A stretch of 64,000 nucleotides of DNA from Roseovarius spongiae (GTDB taxonomy: Bacteria; Pseudomonadota; Alphaproteobacteria; Rhodobacterales; Rhodobacteraceae), in NCBI RefSeq assembly GCF_003651245.1, contig NZ_RAPE01000004.1:248001-312000 (forward strand), written 5' to 3'. This document shows, piece after piece, positions 19,202-28,300 of the stretch. The notes beneath the pieces are model-generated. The model worked only from the letters and a program-made list of their open reading frames with translations. It was not told the origin of the DNA and searched no databases. The position numbers and the translations under genes were made by a program. Each line of letters starts with the position of its first letter. Positions within the stretch are counted from its first letter, which is position 1.

Positions 19202-20897
19202 TCGCCGCGAATACGTGGCCTCCTACGGGCCGACCAAGGGCGACCGTATCCGCCTTGCCGATACCTGCCTGACGATCGAGGTCGAGGAGGACCGTTCCGG
19301 CGGGGGTGATGAATCCGTGTTTGGCGGCGGCAAGTCGATCCGCGAGTCGATGGGCCAGTCGTCACACACCCGCGCCGAGGGCACGCCCGATCTGATCATC
19401 ACCGGCGCCGTGATCCTCGACCACTGGGGGATCATCAAGGCCGATATTGGCATCCGCGACGGGCGCATCGTCGGTATCGGCAAATCCGGCAACCCCGACA
19501 CGATGGACGGCATCGACCCGACGCTGGTCATCGGTCCCTCGACCGAAGTTATGGCCGGCAACGGGCTGATCGCCACGGCGGGCGCGATCGACACCCATGT
19601 GCATTTCGTCGGCCCGCAGATGCTGCAGATCGCGCTTGCCTCGGGCGTCACCACCGTCACCGGCGGCGGCACCGGCCCGACCGAAGGCTCCAAGGCCACG
19701 CTGGCCACCCCCGGTTCATGGTGGATGGAACGGATGCTGGAGGGCTTCGACCCCTGGCCGGTGAACGTGTTGTTCCTCGGGCGCGGCAACACCATGTCCA
19801 GGGAGGCGATGTGGGAGCAGCTGCGCGGCGGCGTCGGCGGCTTCAAGGTGCATGAGGACTGGGGCGCGACCCCCGCCGCCATCGACGCCTGCCTGTCGGT
19901 AGCCGAGGAGTCCGGCGTACAGGTGGCGATCCATTCAGACACGCTGAACGAGGCGGGGTTCAAGGAGGATCTGCTGAAAGCGGTCGATGGCCGGACCTTC
20001 CACGCCTTCCACACCGAGGGTGCGGGCGGCGGACATGCGCCCGACATCATCAGCATCGCGGGCGAACGCAACGTCCTGCCCGCCTCGACCAATCCGACGC
20101 GGCCCTTCACGAAAAACACCGTGGCCGAGCATCTGGACATGGTGATGGTGGCCCATCACCTGAACCCGCAGGTGCCCAACGATCTGGCCTTCGCGGAAAG
20201 CCGCGTGCGCGCAGGCACCATTGCCGCCGAGGATATCCTTCAGGACATGGGCGCGATTTCCATCATGTCGTCGGATGCGCAGGCGATGGGCCGGATCGGC
20301 GAGACGGTGATGCGCTCATGGCAGACCGCGCATCAGATGAAGAAACTGCGCGGCGCGCTGCCGGGCGACGACCGCGCCGACAACATGCGCGCGCGGCGCT
20401 ACGTGGCGAAATACACGATCTGCCCGGCCGTCGCACACGGGATGGAGCGCGAGATTGGCTCCATCGAGGTGGGCAAGAAGGCCGATATCGTGATGTGGCA
20501 GCCGGCCCTGTTCGGTGTGCGGCCCCATACGGTCTTTACCGGCGGCATGGTCGCGACGGCGGCGCTGGGCGATCCCAACGCCTCGATCCCGACGCCGCAG
20601 CCGGTGATGGAGCGGACCGGGTATAACGTGCATTCCCCTGCCTCGGGGGCGACCAGCGTCGCCTTCGTGTCGCAGGCGGCGATCGACGACGGGCTGGCCG
20701 ACCGGATCAACACCAATCGTAAATTCGTCGCCATCGCGAACACGCGGGGCCGCACCAAGGAGGACATGCCGGAAAATACCGCCCTGCCAAAGATCGAGGT
20801 CGATCCCGATACCTATTCAGTGAAGATCGATGGCGAGAATGCCGATCACGAACCGGCCAGCGAAGTGCCAATGGCGCAGCGATATTTCCTGTTCTGA
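19188..20897 (+). CDS. ureC: Urease subunit alpha (catalytic), with flap Cys replaced by Ala
   Basis: UreC (569 residues here) binds two nickel ions and hydrolyses urea. All metal and acid-base residues are seen: H137/H139 in THVHF, carbamylated K220 in FKVHEDWG, H222, H249 in AIHSD, H275 in [14 protein letters not shown]323 in AHHLN, and D363 in SSDAQAMGR. The numbering runs 3 above the Klebsiella enzyme. The mobile-flap Cys (Klebsiella C319) is Ala322 here: [11 protein letters not shown] instead of the usual MVCHHLDP. Family knowledge says that Cys is important but not essential and is the target of thiol inhibitors. The C-terminus MAQRYFLF is standard. The start at 19188 lies inside ureB, a tight overlap. 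Confidence 0.97.
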   Translation: MQKVDRREYVASYGPTKGDRIRLADTCLTIEVEEDRSGGGDESVFGGGKSIRESMGQSSHTRAEGTPDLIITGAVILDHWGIIKADIGIRDGRIVGIGKSGNPDTMDGIDPTLVIGPSTEVMAGNGLIATAGAIDTHVHFVGPQMLQIALASGVTTVTGGGTGPTEGSKATLATPGSWWMERMLEGFDPWPVNVLFLGRGNTMSREAMWEQLRGGVGGFKVHEDWGATPAAIDACLSVAEESGVQVAIHSDTLNEAGFKEDLLKAVDGRTFHAFHTEGAGGGHAPDIISIAGERNVLPASTNPTRPFTKNTVAEHLDMVMVAHHLNPQVPNDLAFAESRVRAGTIAAEDILQDMGAISIMSSDAQAMGRIGETVMRSWQTAHQMKKLRGALPGDDRADNMRARRYVAKYTICPAVAHGMEREIGSIEVGKKADIVMWQPALFGVRPHTVFTGGMVATAALGDPNASIPTPQPVMERTGYNVHSPASGATSVAFVSQAAIDDGLADRINTNRKFVAIANTRGRTKEDMPENTALPKIEVDPDTYSVKIDGENADHEPASEVPMAQRYFLF

Positions 20898-20914
20898 AAA
20901 AGGAAGCAGCCGGA

Positions 20915-21586
20915 ATGGAAAGGCAGGCAGCCCTTTTGCTACTGGCGGATGGTCGCCTGCCTGCCGGGGGCTATGCCCACTCCGGCGGCTTGGAGCCGGC
21001 AATCACGGCGAAGCGCGTCACTGACGTGGCGGGGCTGGAGAATTTCCTGATCGGCCGGGCCGAAACCGCCGGGCTGATCGCGGCGGCGTTTGCTGCGGCG
21101 GCTTGCATTCGGGCGGTGCGCGATGATTTCAGCGATCTGGCGGTGCTGGAAGCAGAGCTTGACGCGCGCGCGCCTTCTCCCGAATTGCGCAAGGTCTCGC
21201 GCGATCTTGGGCGGCAATTGCGCCGCGCCATGAGCAGTATCCATCCGCATCCGTTTTTTGCCGCTCTGGGAGACGCGCCGCATCAACCCATCGTCATGGG
21301 TGTCGCGGCGGCGGTTATGGGTCTTGGCCCGCGCGACGCCGCGCTCGCGATCCTGCACGAGAACAATTCCGGGGCGGCGGCGGCGGCGGCCAAGCTGATG
21401 CGCGTCGATCCGTTCGATGTGCACGCCATCCTCGCCCGCATGACGAAACGGCTGGATGCGCTGTCCGTGCGGGCTGCCGCTGCCGCCGACGGCCCGCCCG
21501 CCGATCTGCCTTCGCCAGGCGCGCCCCTGTCCGACATCGCCGCCGAGCATCACAGGAGGCGAGATGTACGACTCTTTGCATCCTAA
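20915..21586 (+). CDS. ureF: Urease accessory protein UreF
   Basis: UreF (223 residues here) joins UreD and UreG on apo-urease and gates nickel delivery. Family marks include LLLADGRLPAGGYAHSGGLE near the N-terminus, a helical core, and the late motif LHENNSGAAAAAAKLMRVDP (the usual version contains a Ser/Ala-rich helix followed by R-L). The C-terminal tail is Pro/Ala-rich and ends in HHRRRDVRLFAS, where UreF normally has a conserved basic end that binds UreD. It starts 17 bases after ureC with AAAAGGAAG. It overlaps ureD by 23 bases. Confidence 0.93.
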   Translation: MERQAALLLLADGRLPAGGYAHSGGLEPAITAKRVTDVAGLENFLIGRAETAGLIAAAFAAAACIRAVRDDFSDLAVLEAELDARAPSPELRKVSRDLGRQLRRAMSSIHPHPFFAALGDAPHQPIVMGVAAAVMGLGPRDAALAILHENNSGAAAAAAKLMRVDPFDVHAILARMTKRLDALSVRAAAAADGPPADLPSPGAPLSDIAAEHHRRRDVRLFAS

Positions 21587-22394
21587 ATCGGCGCACCGCC
21601 CGATCGGCGCCATGTCCGCCCGCGCAGTCCTGTCCAGCGCGCTCGGCCCGAACGGCAGCAGCCACATCCAGACGCTGCGATCGGACGGGCCGCTTGTCCT
21701 GCGCAAGAGCAACCCCAAGGGGTCCGAGCCGCTGACGCATCGGCGCCCCGATGTGGCGCGCGTCGCCCTTGCCGCCGGTACCGCGGGGCCGCTGGGCGGG
21801 GATGACTATGCGCTCGACGTGCAAGTCGGGGCGGGCAGCACGATGGTGCTGCAAGAGGTCTCGGCCATGCTGATCCTGCCGGGGCTGGAGGGCGCGAAAT
21901 CGCAAATGTCGATCACCGTTCGGGTCGAAGCCGGGGCCACCTTCGTCTGGCTGGCCGAGCCGATCATCGCGGCGCATCGCTGCAACCATCGCCACGATGT
22001 GCGGGTCGCGCTTGCGTCCGATGCCCGGATGATCTCGCGAGAGGAAACGTTGCTGGGCCGTCATGGCGAGCCTGCGGGCGATCTGACCAGCCGGTTGCGC
22101 GTCACCCGGGACGGCGCGCCGCTTTATGACCAGCAGGTTGCGTTCGGACCCGCCCGCGATGGCTGGAACGGGGCGGCGGTTCTGGACCGGAATCGCGCGG
22201 TCGGATCAGTGATCGCGGTCGATCCCGGCTGGACCGAGGCGCCGCCCCCCGCACACCCCTACCACGAGACCGCTGCGCTGACGCCGCTGGCCGGGCCGGG
22301 CGTCGCCATAGGCGCGGTTGCAACTGACAGCCTGTCGCTGCGCCGCCTGCTGATGCGCGGCGTGAATGAACTCGGCCCCCCCTGGGCCATCTGA
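21564..22394 (+). CDS. ureD: Urease accessory protein UreD (UreH)
   Basis: This is a 276-residue scaffold that first binds apo-urease and channels nickel. It shows the standard fold motifs: ALGPNGSSHIQTLRSDGPLV, then ALAAGTAGPLGGDDYALDV, FVWLAEPIIAAHRCNHRHDV, and a C-terminal RRLLMRGVNELGPPWA. I chose the ATG at 21564 because CACAGGAGGCGAG precedes it and the upstream extension has no similarity. In most operons ureD comes before ureA; here it sits between ureF and ureG, and it overlaps ureF, which suggests fixed co-translation with its partners. Confidence 0.93.
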   Translation: MYDSLHPKSAHRPIGAMSARAVLSSALGPNGSSHIQTLRSDGPLVLRKSNPKGSEPLTHRRPDVARVALAAGTAGPLGGDDYALDVQVGAGSTMVLQEVSAMLILPGLEGAKSQMSITVRVEAGATFVWLAEPIIAAHRCNHRHDVRVALASDARMISREETLLGRHGEPAGDLTSRLRVTRDGAPLYDQQVAFGPARDGWNGAAVLDRNRAVGSVIAVDPGWTEAPPPAHPYHETAALTPLAGPGVAIGAVATDSLSLRRLLMRGVNELGPPWAI

Positions 22395-22407
22395 AGGAGA
22401 CGACGCC

Positions 22408-23124
22408 ATGCATGATGACACGACAACCCCGCAAACCCGCGCCCTGCGTCTAGGCGTTGCCGGCCCAGTGGGTACCGGCAAAAGCTCGGTGATCGCCACG
22501 ATCTGCCGACACCTGCGTGACGACTTCGCGCTCGGAGTCATCACGAACGACATCTACACGGACGAGGACGCGCGCTTCCTGAAATCCGAAGGCGTGCTAC
22601 CCGAAGAGCGCATCCGCGCCGTCGAGACCGGCTCCTGCCCGCATACCGCGATCCGCGACGATGTGACGATGAACCTGATGGCGGTCGAGGACATGGAGCG
22701 CGATTTCGCGCCGCTCGATATCGTGCTGGTGGAAAGCGGCGGAGACAACCTGACGGCGACGTTCTCACCGGCGCTGGTGGATGCGCAACTCTTCGTGCTT
22801 GACGTGGCCGGTGGCGGCGATGTCGCGCGCAAGGGCGGGCCGGGAATCAGCGGCGCCGACCTGCTGATCATCAACAAGATCGATCTGGGTCCGCATGTCG
22901 ATGTGGATGTCGAGCAGATGGTCGCCGACGCAGAAAAGGCCCGCGATGGTGGACCGGTCCTTGCGTTGTCGCGCAAACGAGCCGACACAGTGGAAAAACT
23001 GTGCGACTGGGTGCGCAAGATGCACAAGACCTATGCTGGCGGCGGGCACATTCCCGTCGATCCCGGCCCGATGGCGCCCCACCATCACGCGCATGACGAT
23101 GGTCATACCCATAACCACGATTGA
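22408..23124 (+). CDS. ureG: Urease accessory GTPase UreG with C-terminal His-rich tail
   Basis: UreG (238 residues here) is a SIMIBI GTPase that powers nickel insertion. Walker A is GPVGTGKSS, the metal-binding CPHT lies in ETGSCPHTAIRDD, ESGGDNL is switch-like, and the specificity motif is NKIDL. After the usual end (IPVDPGPMAP) an added tail HHHAHDDGHTHNHD supplies eight histidines in 14 residues. Such His tails are typical of UreE, which is absent from this operon, so the tail may store or hand over nickel. The start at 22408 has GAAGGAGACGACGCC upstream. Confidence 0.96.
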   Translation: MHDDTTTPQTRALRLGVAGPVGTGKSSVIATICRHLRDDFALGVITNDIYTDEDARFLKSEGVLPEERIRAVETGSCPHTAIRDDVTMNLMAVEDMERDFAPLDIVLVESGGDNLTATFSPALVDAQLFVLDVAGGGDVARKGGPGISGADLLIINKIDLGPHVDVDVEQMVADAEKARDGGPVLALSRKRADTVEKLCDWVRKMHKTYAGGGHIPVDPGPMAPHHHAHDDGHTHNHD

Positions 23125-23170
23125 CGACCAGGATCAGACGGGCGAACTGGCTGCAATCCGAAAGGGGCCG

Positions 23171-24118
23171 ATGGACAGTCTGAGCTGGCAGATAAAACAT
23201 GCAGTGCGCATGGTCGTGTCTGGCTCGGGCGCCTATCTGCTGGTGTTCTCGCTTGGTCTTCAGGTGGAGTTCTCGGCCGTCATTACCGCCATTTTCGTCA
23301 CCCAGAGTAACGTCGGCGGGTCGTACCGCGTGGCGGTCGAGCAGTTCTTCGCGGCGATCGTCGGCGCAATCTGTGGCGCGGGGGCCGCCGTGCTGATCCT
23401 TCCGCAGGATCCCGTGTCGACCGCCATTGCGCTGGTGATCGCGCTGACGCCCCTGGCGCTGCTTGGCGCACGTTCGCCCGGATTCCGGGTGGCGCCGATC
23501 AGCGCGGTGATCATCCTTCTGGAAGGACCGGGATTTGAACTCGACACGCTGACGCTTGCGCTTGACCGGGTGCTGGGTGTCGCGCTCGGCTGTGGCGCTG
23601 GCGTGGCGGTGTCCCTGACGGTATATCCCGCGCGCGCATTGTCTGCCGCCGTCGAAACCGCTGGCAGGGTGACTGCTTTGCTGGCGCGGCAGATGCAGAT
23701 CCTGTCCAAGAAAGAGCCATCGCTTCGCGGCGAACACGGCGCTCTCGCGGCGCAGGTGCGCGAGAACCTCGTGCGGCTCGAAGGCTTGGTGGAAGAGGCC
23801 GAGCATGAGCGGCGCGGAAGATCCACGCGTTATTCCGGCACACCGCGCCTGCTGCGGACTTTGCGTCTTCTCGTCGGCGAGGATGCGCCGGAGGATTTCG
23901 ATACGCTGAGCCCGGCCGTGCGGGCCTATCTCGGCGCGCTGGAGGACATCCGGAAAAGCGGAGAAGTGCCCATGCTTCCGCCCGCCACTCTTCGGCGCAT
24001 GTTCGGGATCGGGTTTACGCTGGATCAGCTTCGGCGGGATATCGGTGACATGATCGAGATCGCGCGAGAGGTTCCGAAACCACGGCCCGGTTTGCTCGCG
24101 CCGCCGATACGAAGTTGA
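23171..24118 (+). CDS. FUSC-family inner-membrane protein (aromatic-acid exporter-like)
   Basis: This is a 315-residue protein with about five or six N-terminal transmembrane helices (from IKHAVRMVVSGSGAYLLVFS to VSLTVYPARALSAAV) and a cytoplasmic helical second half with amphipathic, Arg/Glu-rich segments. The motif FVTQSNVGGSYRVAVEQFFA in the first membrane block matches FUSC/DUF939-type proteins, some of which export p-hydroxybenzoate or fusaric acid. It begins 46 bases after ureG with GAAAGGGG and is probably read through from the urease operon. A urea or ammonium link is only a guess. I start at 23171, just before the first helix. Confidence 0.8.
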   Translation: MDSLSWQIKHAVRMVVSGSGAYLLVFSLGLQVEFSAVITAIFVTQSNVGGSYRVAVEQFFAAIVGAICGAGAAVLILPQDPVSTAIALVIALTPLALLGARSPGFRVAPISAVIILLEGPGFELDTLTLALDRVLGVALGCGAGVAVSLTVYPARALSAAVETAGRVTALLARQMQILSKKEPSLRGEHGALAAQVRENLVRLEGLVEEAEHERRGRSTRYSGTPRLLRTLRLLVGEDAPEDFDTLSPAVRAYLGALEDIRKSGEVPMLPPATLRRMFGIGFTLDQLRRDIGDMIEIAREVPKPRPGLLAPPIRS

Positions 24119-24273
24119 TCTGACGCCATCGGGCGCGGCCTGTGGCGGCCGACCGGGCGTAGTCGATCAACCATGTCGCCTTCCGTGCGGAGAATGATGA
24201 TGTGCGGAAGGGCTAGCAGGAACAAGGACCGCGATTGCCCGTTGGCGATTATCGGTCAACTACGTGTTGCGCG

Positions 24274-25086
24274 CTAATCTGATCCGGCAAGCCGCAGCGT
24301 GCAGCTTTGTCCGGCGAGGATCGCGCCCTCGGGATTGGGCAATTCCAAACGCACCCCGAACGTGCCCGTCGCCGCGTCCAGCACCGGATCGATCACCGCC
24401 AGCGTCGCGGCGACCGTATTCCCGGTTTCGAGCGTCACTTCGCCGGTTTGGCCGACCGCCACGTCGGCGCGGCGCGCGGCGGGCAGGTAGGCTTCGACGT
24501 GCAGCGGGTCGATCCGCGCCAGCACGATGATCGGCGCCTGTTCGTTGTAAAGCTCGCCCGCCGACATCAGCGTGTCCGTCACCACCCCTTTGAAGGGCGC
24601 GCGCACCCGCTTGCGTTCGCGCGCGGCGAGCGCGGCGGCAAGCTGCACCTTCGCCACCTCGATCTGGTAGATCGCCTCTTCCTCCTCGAGGCGGGCGGAC
24701 TGCGCGGCGAGGATCGCGGCCTCCTGTTCGGATTTCGGCACGAGGTTGCGCTTGACCAGCGTGGTCAGGCGCCGCGCGTTCAACTCCGCCGTCTCGGCCT
24801 TGGCGCGGGCCAGCCGCACGGCGATGTCCGACCCGACGCGCAGGCGGGCGAGGTCAAGCTGCGCCTCCTCTTCGGACGCCTCCAGTTCGGCCAGAACCTG
24901 GTCATGCGCCACCCGATCCGCGCGCTCCACCAGGACCTGCGCCAGCACGCCGCGCGCGGCCGCGCCGATGCGGGCGATCTCGTTGGCCTGCACGAGGCAT
25001 TCGGTAACCGGCTGCGCCCCCGCCGCGCCGGCCGAGTAGATCAGCGCGGCGCAGAGCCCGAGAAGCCGGACCGGGGCGAAGTTCAT
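24274..25086 (-). CDS. HlyD/RND-type periplasmic adaptor (membrane fusion) protein
   Basis: This is a 270-residue exported adaptor with a signal peptide (LLGLCAALIYSAGAAGA, cleavage near residue 24). It has one half of a lipoyl-like hairpin (GVLAQVLVERADRVAHDQVL), a long helical hairpin (about 80-150, rich in Ala/Glu), the other lipoyl half (RVRAPFKGVVTDTLMSAGEL), and a beta-barrel with VEAYLPAARRADVAVGQTGE. It lacks an inner-membrane helix. I start at 25086, where a signal peptide follows directly. It is divergent from, and 224 bases away from, the giant exoprotein gene, whose downstream neighbours also carry HlyD-type domains, so it probably belongs to the same export machine. No RND pump or TolC is in the window. 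Confidence 0.85.
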   Translation of the reverse strand: MNFAPVRLLGLCAALIYSAGAAGAQPVTECLVQANEIARIGAAARGVLAQVLVERADRVAHDQVLAELEASEEEAQLDLARLRVGSDIAVRLARAKAETAELNARRLTTLVKRNLVPKSEQEAAILAAQSARLEEEEAIYQIEVAKVQLAAALAARERKRVRAPFKGVVTDTLMSAGELYNEQAPIIVLARIDPLHVEAYLPAARRADVAVGQTGEVTLETGNTVAATLAVIDPVLDAATGTFGVRLELPNPEGAILAGQSCTLRLAGSD

Positions 25087-25310
25087 CGGCGATGTCCTAT
25101 GCTGATTGCCAGACACGCGGCGATCATGGTATACGGCTAACCATAATACAAGAATTTCAACGGTCCGGCATGTGGGGGCACGCCGGATCGACATCGGCGG
25201 AACAACTCAGCGGACCGCGTTCCGCCGGTAATTGGTGTAACGGTTTCAGGGGAGACCATGGGGGGAACTGCTGTTTCAGGCGGCGCTGTCTGCAAGCGCC
25301 GCGCGGGTAC
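25087..25310. promoter_or_regulatory. Shared divergent region between the adaptor and the giant exoprotein gene
   Basis: This region must carry both promoters. The plus-strand frame of the giant gene is open throughout, but the translated segment is Cys/Trp/His-rich and unlike the rest of the protein, so I treat it as non-coding upstream sequence. An alternative short open frame with a good AGGGGAGACC ribosome binding site starts at 25258. Confidence 0.45.
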
Positions 25311-25314
25311 GTGA
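25258..25314 (+). CDS. Possible 18-residue leader peptide overlapping the giant gene start
   Basis: ATG at 25258 follows AGGGGAGACC and encodes MGGTAVSGGAVCKRRAGT with a TGA at 25312-25314. That TGA overlaps a GTG (25311-25313) in the frame of the giant protein, giving GTGA, a classic coupling signal. It may be a translated leader that sets the rate of giant-protein synthesis. Alternatively it is the true N-terminus with a frameshift between this frame and the giant frame. No homologue is recognised. Confidence 0.35.
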   Translation: MGGTAVSGGAVCKRRAGT

Positions 25315-28300
25315 AACGTCCGCGCGATTCCCGTGTTCACGAGACCCCGGACGCCGTTCGGGGCGAAAGCCGCCCGTCCGTCGCGTGCACCTCCTGTTCG
25401 CATCTCGCCACGCATCTGAAGGGATCGGTGTCCCGCCGTGTCCTGATGGAGACGTTCGAGCCGCGCCTCCTGCTCTCGGCGGATCTCTTTCCCATCGCCG
25501 GGACCATATCGGCGCCCGGCGACGAGGACAGCTACCATATCACCTTTGCCGAACCCGCGCGGGTCAGCTTTGACGCGCTCACCGCGGGTGAGCTGAGCTG
25601 GCGGCTGCGTGGCCCCGGCGGCGTCGACATGGGCAGCCGGCTCGACCAGGCCGACGGGCGCTACCGCCATCCGCCCGCCGTGTTCGAGATGGCGCGGGGG
25701 ACCTATACGCTCAGCATCTTCGGCGCCGACGCGCAGACCGGCGATTACGAATTCCGCCTGAACGATCTGTCCGACGATCCGCTGCTCGCCCCGGGCGCGC
25801 CCGAGGCGGTGACGCTGCCGCGCGGGACCGAGGCGCGGGAATACGGCATCGAGGCGCAGGCAGGGCAGTATCTCAACCTCGGCTTGAGTGAAGTCACCGA
25901 CGCCAACGCCGGGTCCATGACCCTCATCTCGCCCACCGGGCAGGTCGTCGCGAGTTCTGGTTTCTCGAGCTTCGGCGCGGTTCTGAGCGAGAGCGGCCGG
26001 CACGTCCTGCTGATCGACGGCGGTATCGACCGGACCGAGGCGGCGGGCTTTACCCTGACCGCCACGCTCGGCGACACGGAGCCGCGCGAATACACGCTCG
26101 GGACCACGGTGAACGCCACGCTCGACACGCCCGGGGAGCGGCATCTGCATCACTTTACCCTTGCCTCGGACACACGCGTCACCCTCACCGGCAGCGGCGG
26201 CTACCGCGCGCCTGCCTGGGAATTGCGCGGGCGGGGCGGCAGCATTGACGGCTCGAACGGGCTGCCGAGCGGGGGGGAGAGCTTTGATCTGCCGGCCGGC
26301 GAATACTGGCTGTTGGCGACGGCCGGCGAGGGGCGCACCGGGGATTACGCGTTCAGCATCGCCGCCGACGGCGCCTATGCCGGCGCGCCGGCCCCGGTGA
26401 CCGAGTTCGCAGGCGCGCTGGGCGACATCCTCACCGGCACGTTCAGCGGCGTTGCGGGCGAGGCGCATCGCTACCAGTTCGACCTGGCCGCGCCGCAAGA
26501 TCTGATGTTCACCCGCCTCGCACAGAACGGACAGACCGACATCACGCTGGAATCCGCGCAGGGGCGCGTGCTGTCGCATTTCAGCGCCCGCGACCGCGCC
26601 TTTCAGCGCGTCGCGGCGCATGTGCCGGCGGGGACCTATTGGCTCACCGTCCGGGCCAAGGGCGATGCGGCGGGCGATTACCGCGCCGTGCTTTTCGATC
26701 ACGTGCAAGAGGCGCAGCCGGTCACGCTCGGCACGCCGTTCTCGGTCGCGCTCGACGATGTGCGCTCGGTGCGCTCGGTCACGGTCGATCTGGTCGCGGG
26801 GCAGCGCGTATATCTCGATCCGACGGCGGTGGAACCTGCGGGCGTCGCCACCGGCTCGATGCGAATCTACGCCTACGGGCCGGACGGGCGGTATCTGAGC
26901 GACTTGACCGCCAGCATCAACTCGGGCGAGGCGCTGCGCGCGCCGCTGGACGGCGCCTACCGGTTCGAGTTCCGCCGCGACGAGGGGCAGGACATCACCG
27001 CCTACACCGCGACGCTCTACGACGCCACCGAACTGCCGCTGCCGCTGGCGCTCGATACGGTGCAGACGGTGACGCTCGACACGCCGGGCAAGATGCTGGA
27101 CTACCACGTCGATATCGACGCGCCGACGGTGGTGACCCTCGATTTGCAACAATCCATCGACAACGCCGGCGGCGTCTATGCCCGGCTGCTCGACCCGGAC
27201 GGCAATTCGGTCTTTGCCCAGTATGTCACCCAGCGCGCGGATTACATGCGCGCGGCGGTCGGGCCCGGACGCTACACGCTGCGCCTGACAATGCGCGATG
27301 ACGAGACCGGCAGCGCCCGGATCGCCCTGCGCGACGATCGCAGCGCGCCGCTGATCATGCGAGGGATCGAGCAGTCGGGCGCCGTCGATCCCGGACAGGA
27401 GATGCGCCGCTGGGCCATCGACGCGACCGGGGGCGAGCGGGTAACGCTGGATATCACCAGCTTCACAGGCAAGGACACCTATTATCATCCGGCCCTGCTG
27501 GTCTTCGCGCCCGATGGCAGCCGCATCCTCGCCGCGAGCGCGGCGGTCGGGGCGTATTCCTTTGATCCGCCGCGCGACGGGCGCTACCTGGTCATGCTCG
27601 ATTCCCAACCGGGGCAGGGCGGGCCCCTCACCTACGCGTTCACGGCGCGCACGGCGGCGTTCCAGGATATCGACATCGCGCTTGGCGCCCGCGTCGACGG
27701 GTCGATCCCGGTGGCCTATGGCCGGGCCGATCATCGGTTCACGCTGACGCGGGAAACGCAGCTTTACATTGACGCGCTGAACGCGGCTGATGCGCAGGTC
27801 ACGGTGCTGGACAGCGACGGCAACCCGGTGCCGCAACAGCCCTATAGCCATTTCGACTACTTCAGCGGTTATCGCCGCGGTTTCCGTCTGCCGCCGGGCG
27901 AATACCTGCTGCGGATCACGCCGGACGGGGCGAAGACGCCCGACTATTCCTTCGTCCTGCGGGATATGGCGCTGAGCACGGCGCTGCCGTTCGATACGGA
28001 GGTGACGCAGACGCTGGATGAGAACGCCGTCATCCGCCATTTCGACGTGACCCATGCAGGGCAGGTCACGATCGACAGCATCGCGCGCAGCGGCGACGTT
28101 TATTGGCAGGTGATGGACGCGCATGGCAACCATGTCGTCGACGCGACGCATTTCAACTCTGACCTCAGCTTCTACGCCGCCGGACCGGGACGCTATACGC
28201 TTATCCTGGACGAACGCCCCGACCGCCCCAATGGGGCCGAGATAACCTATCGCGTGACGCAGGCGCAAAGCCTCACCCGCGCGATCGTCCCCGGCACTCC

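Noticed and set aside
24307..25140. Rightward open frame opposite the adaptor gene
   Set aside because: The leftward frame has a signal peptide and HlyD pattern; the rightward product is Arg/His/Gly-rich without features.
25092..25310. Extending the giant protein upstream to the ATG at 25092
   Set aside because: The extra 73 residues are Cys/Trp/His-rich, unlike the rest, and start 6 bases from the divergent adaptor start, within the shared promoter region.
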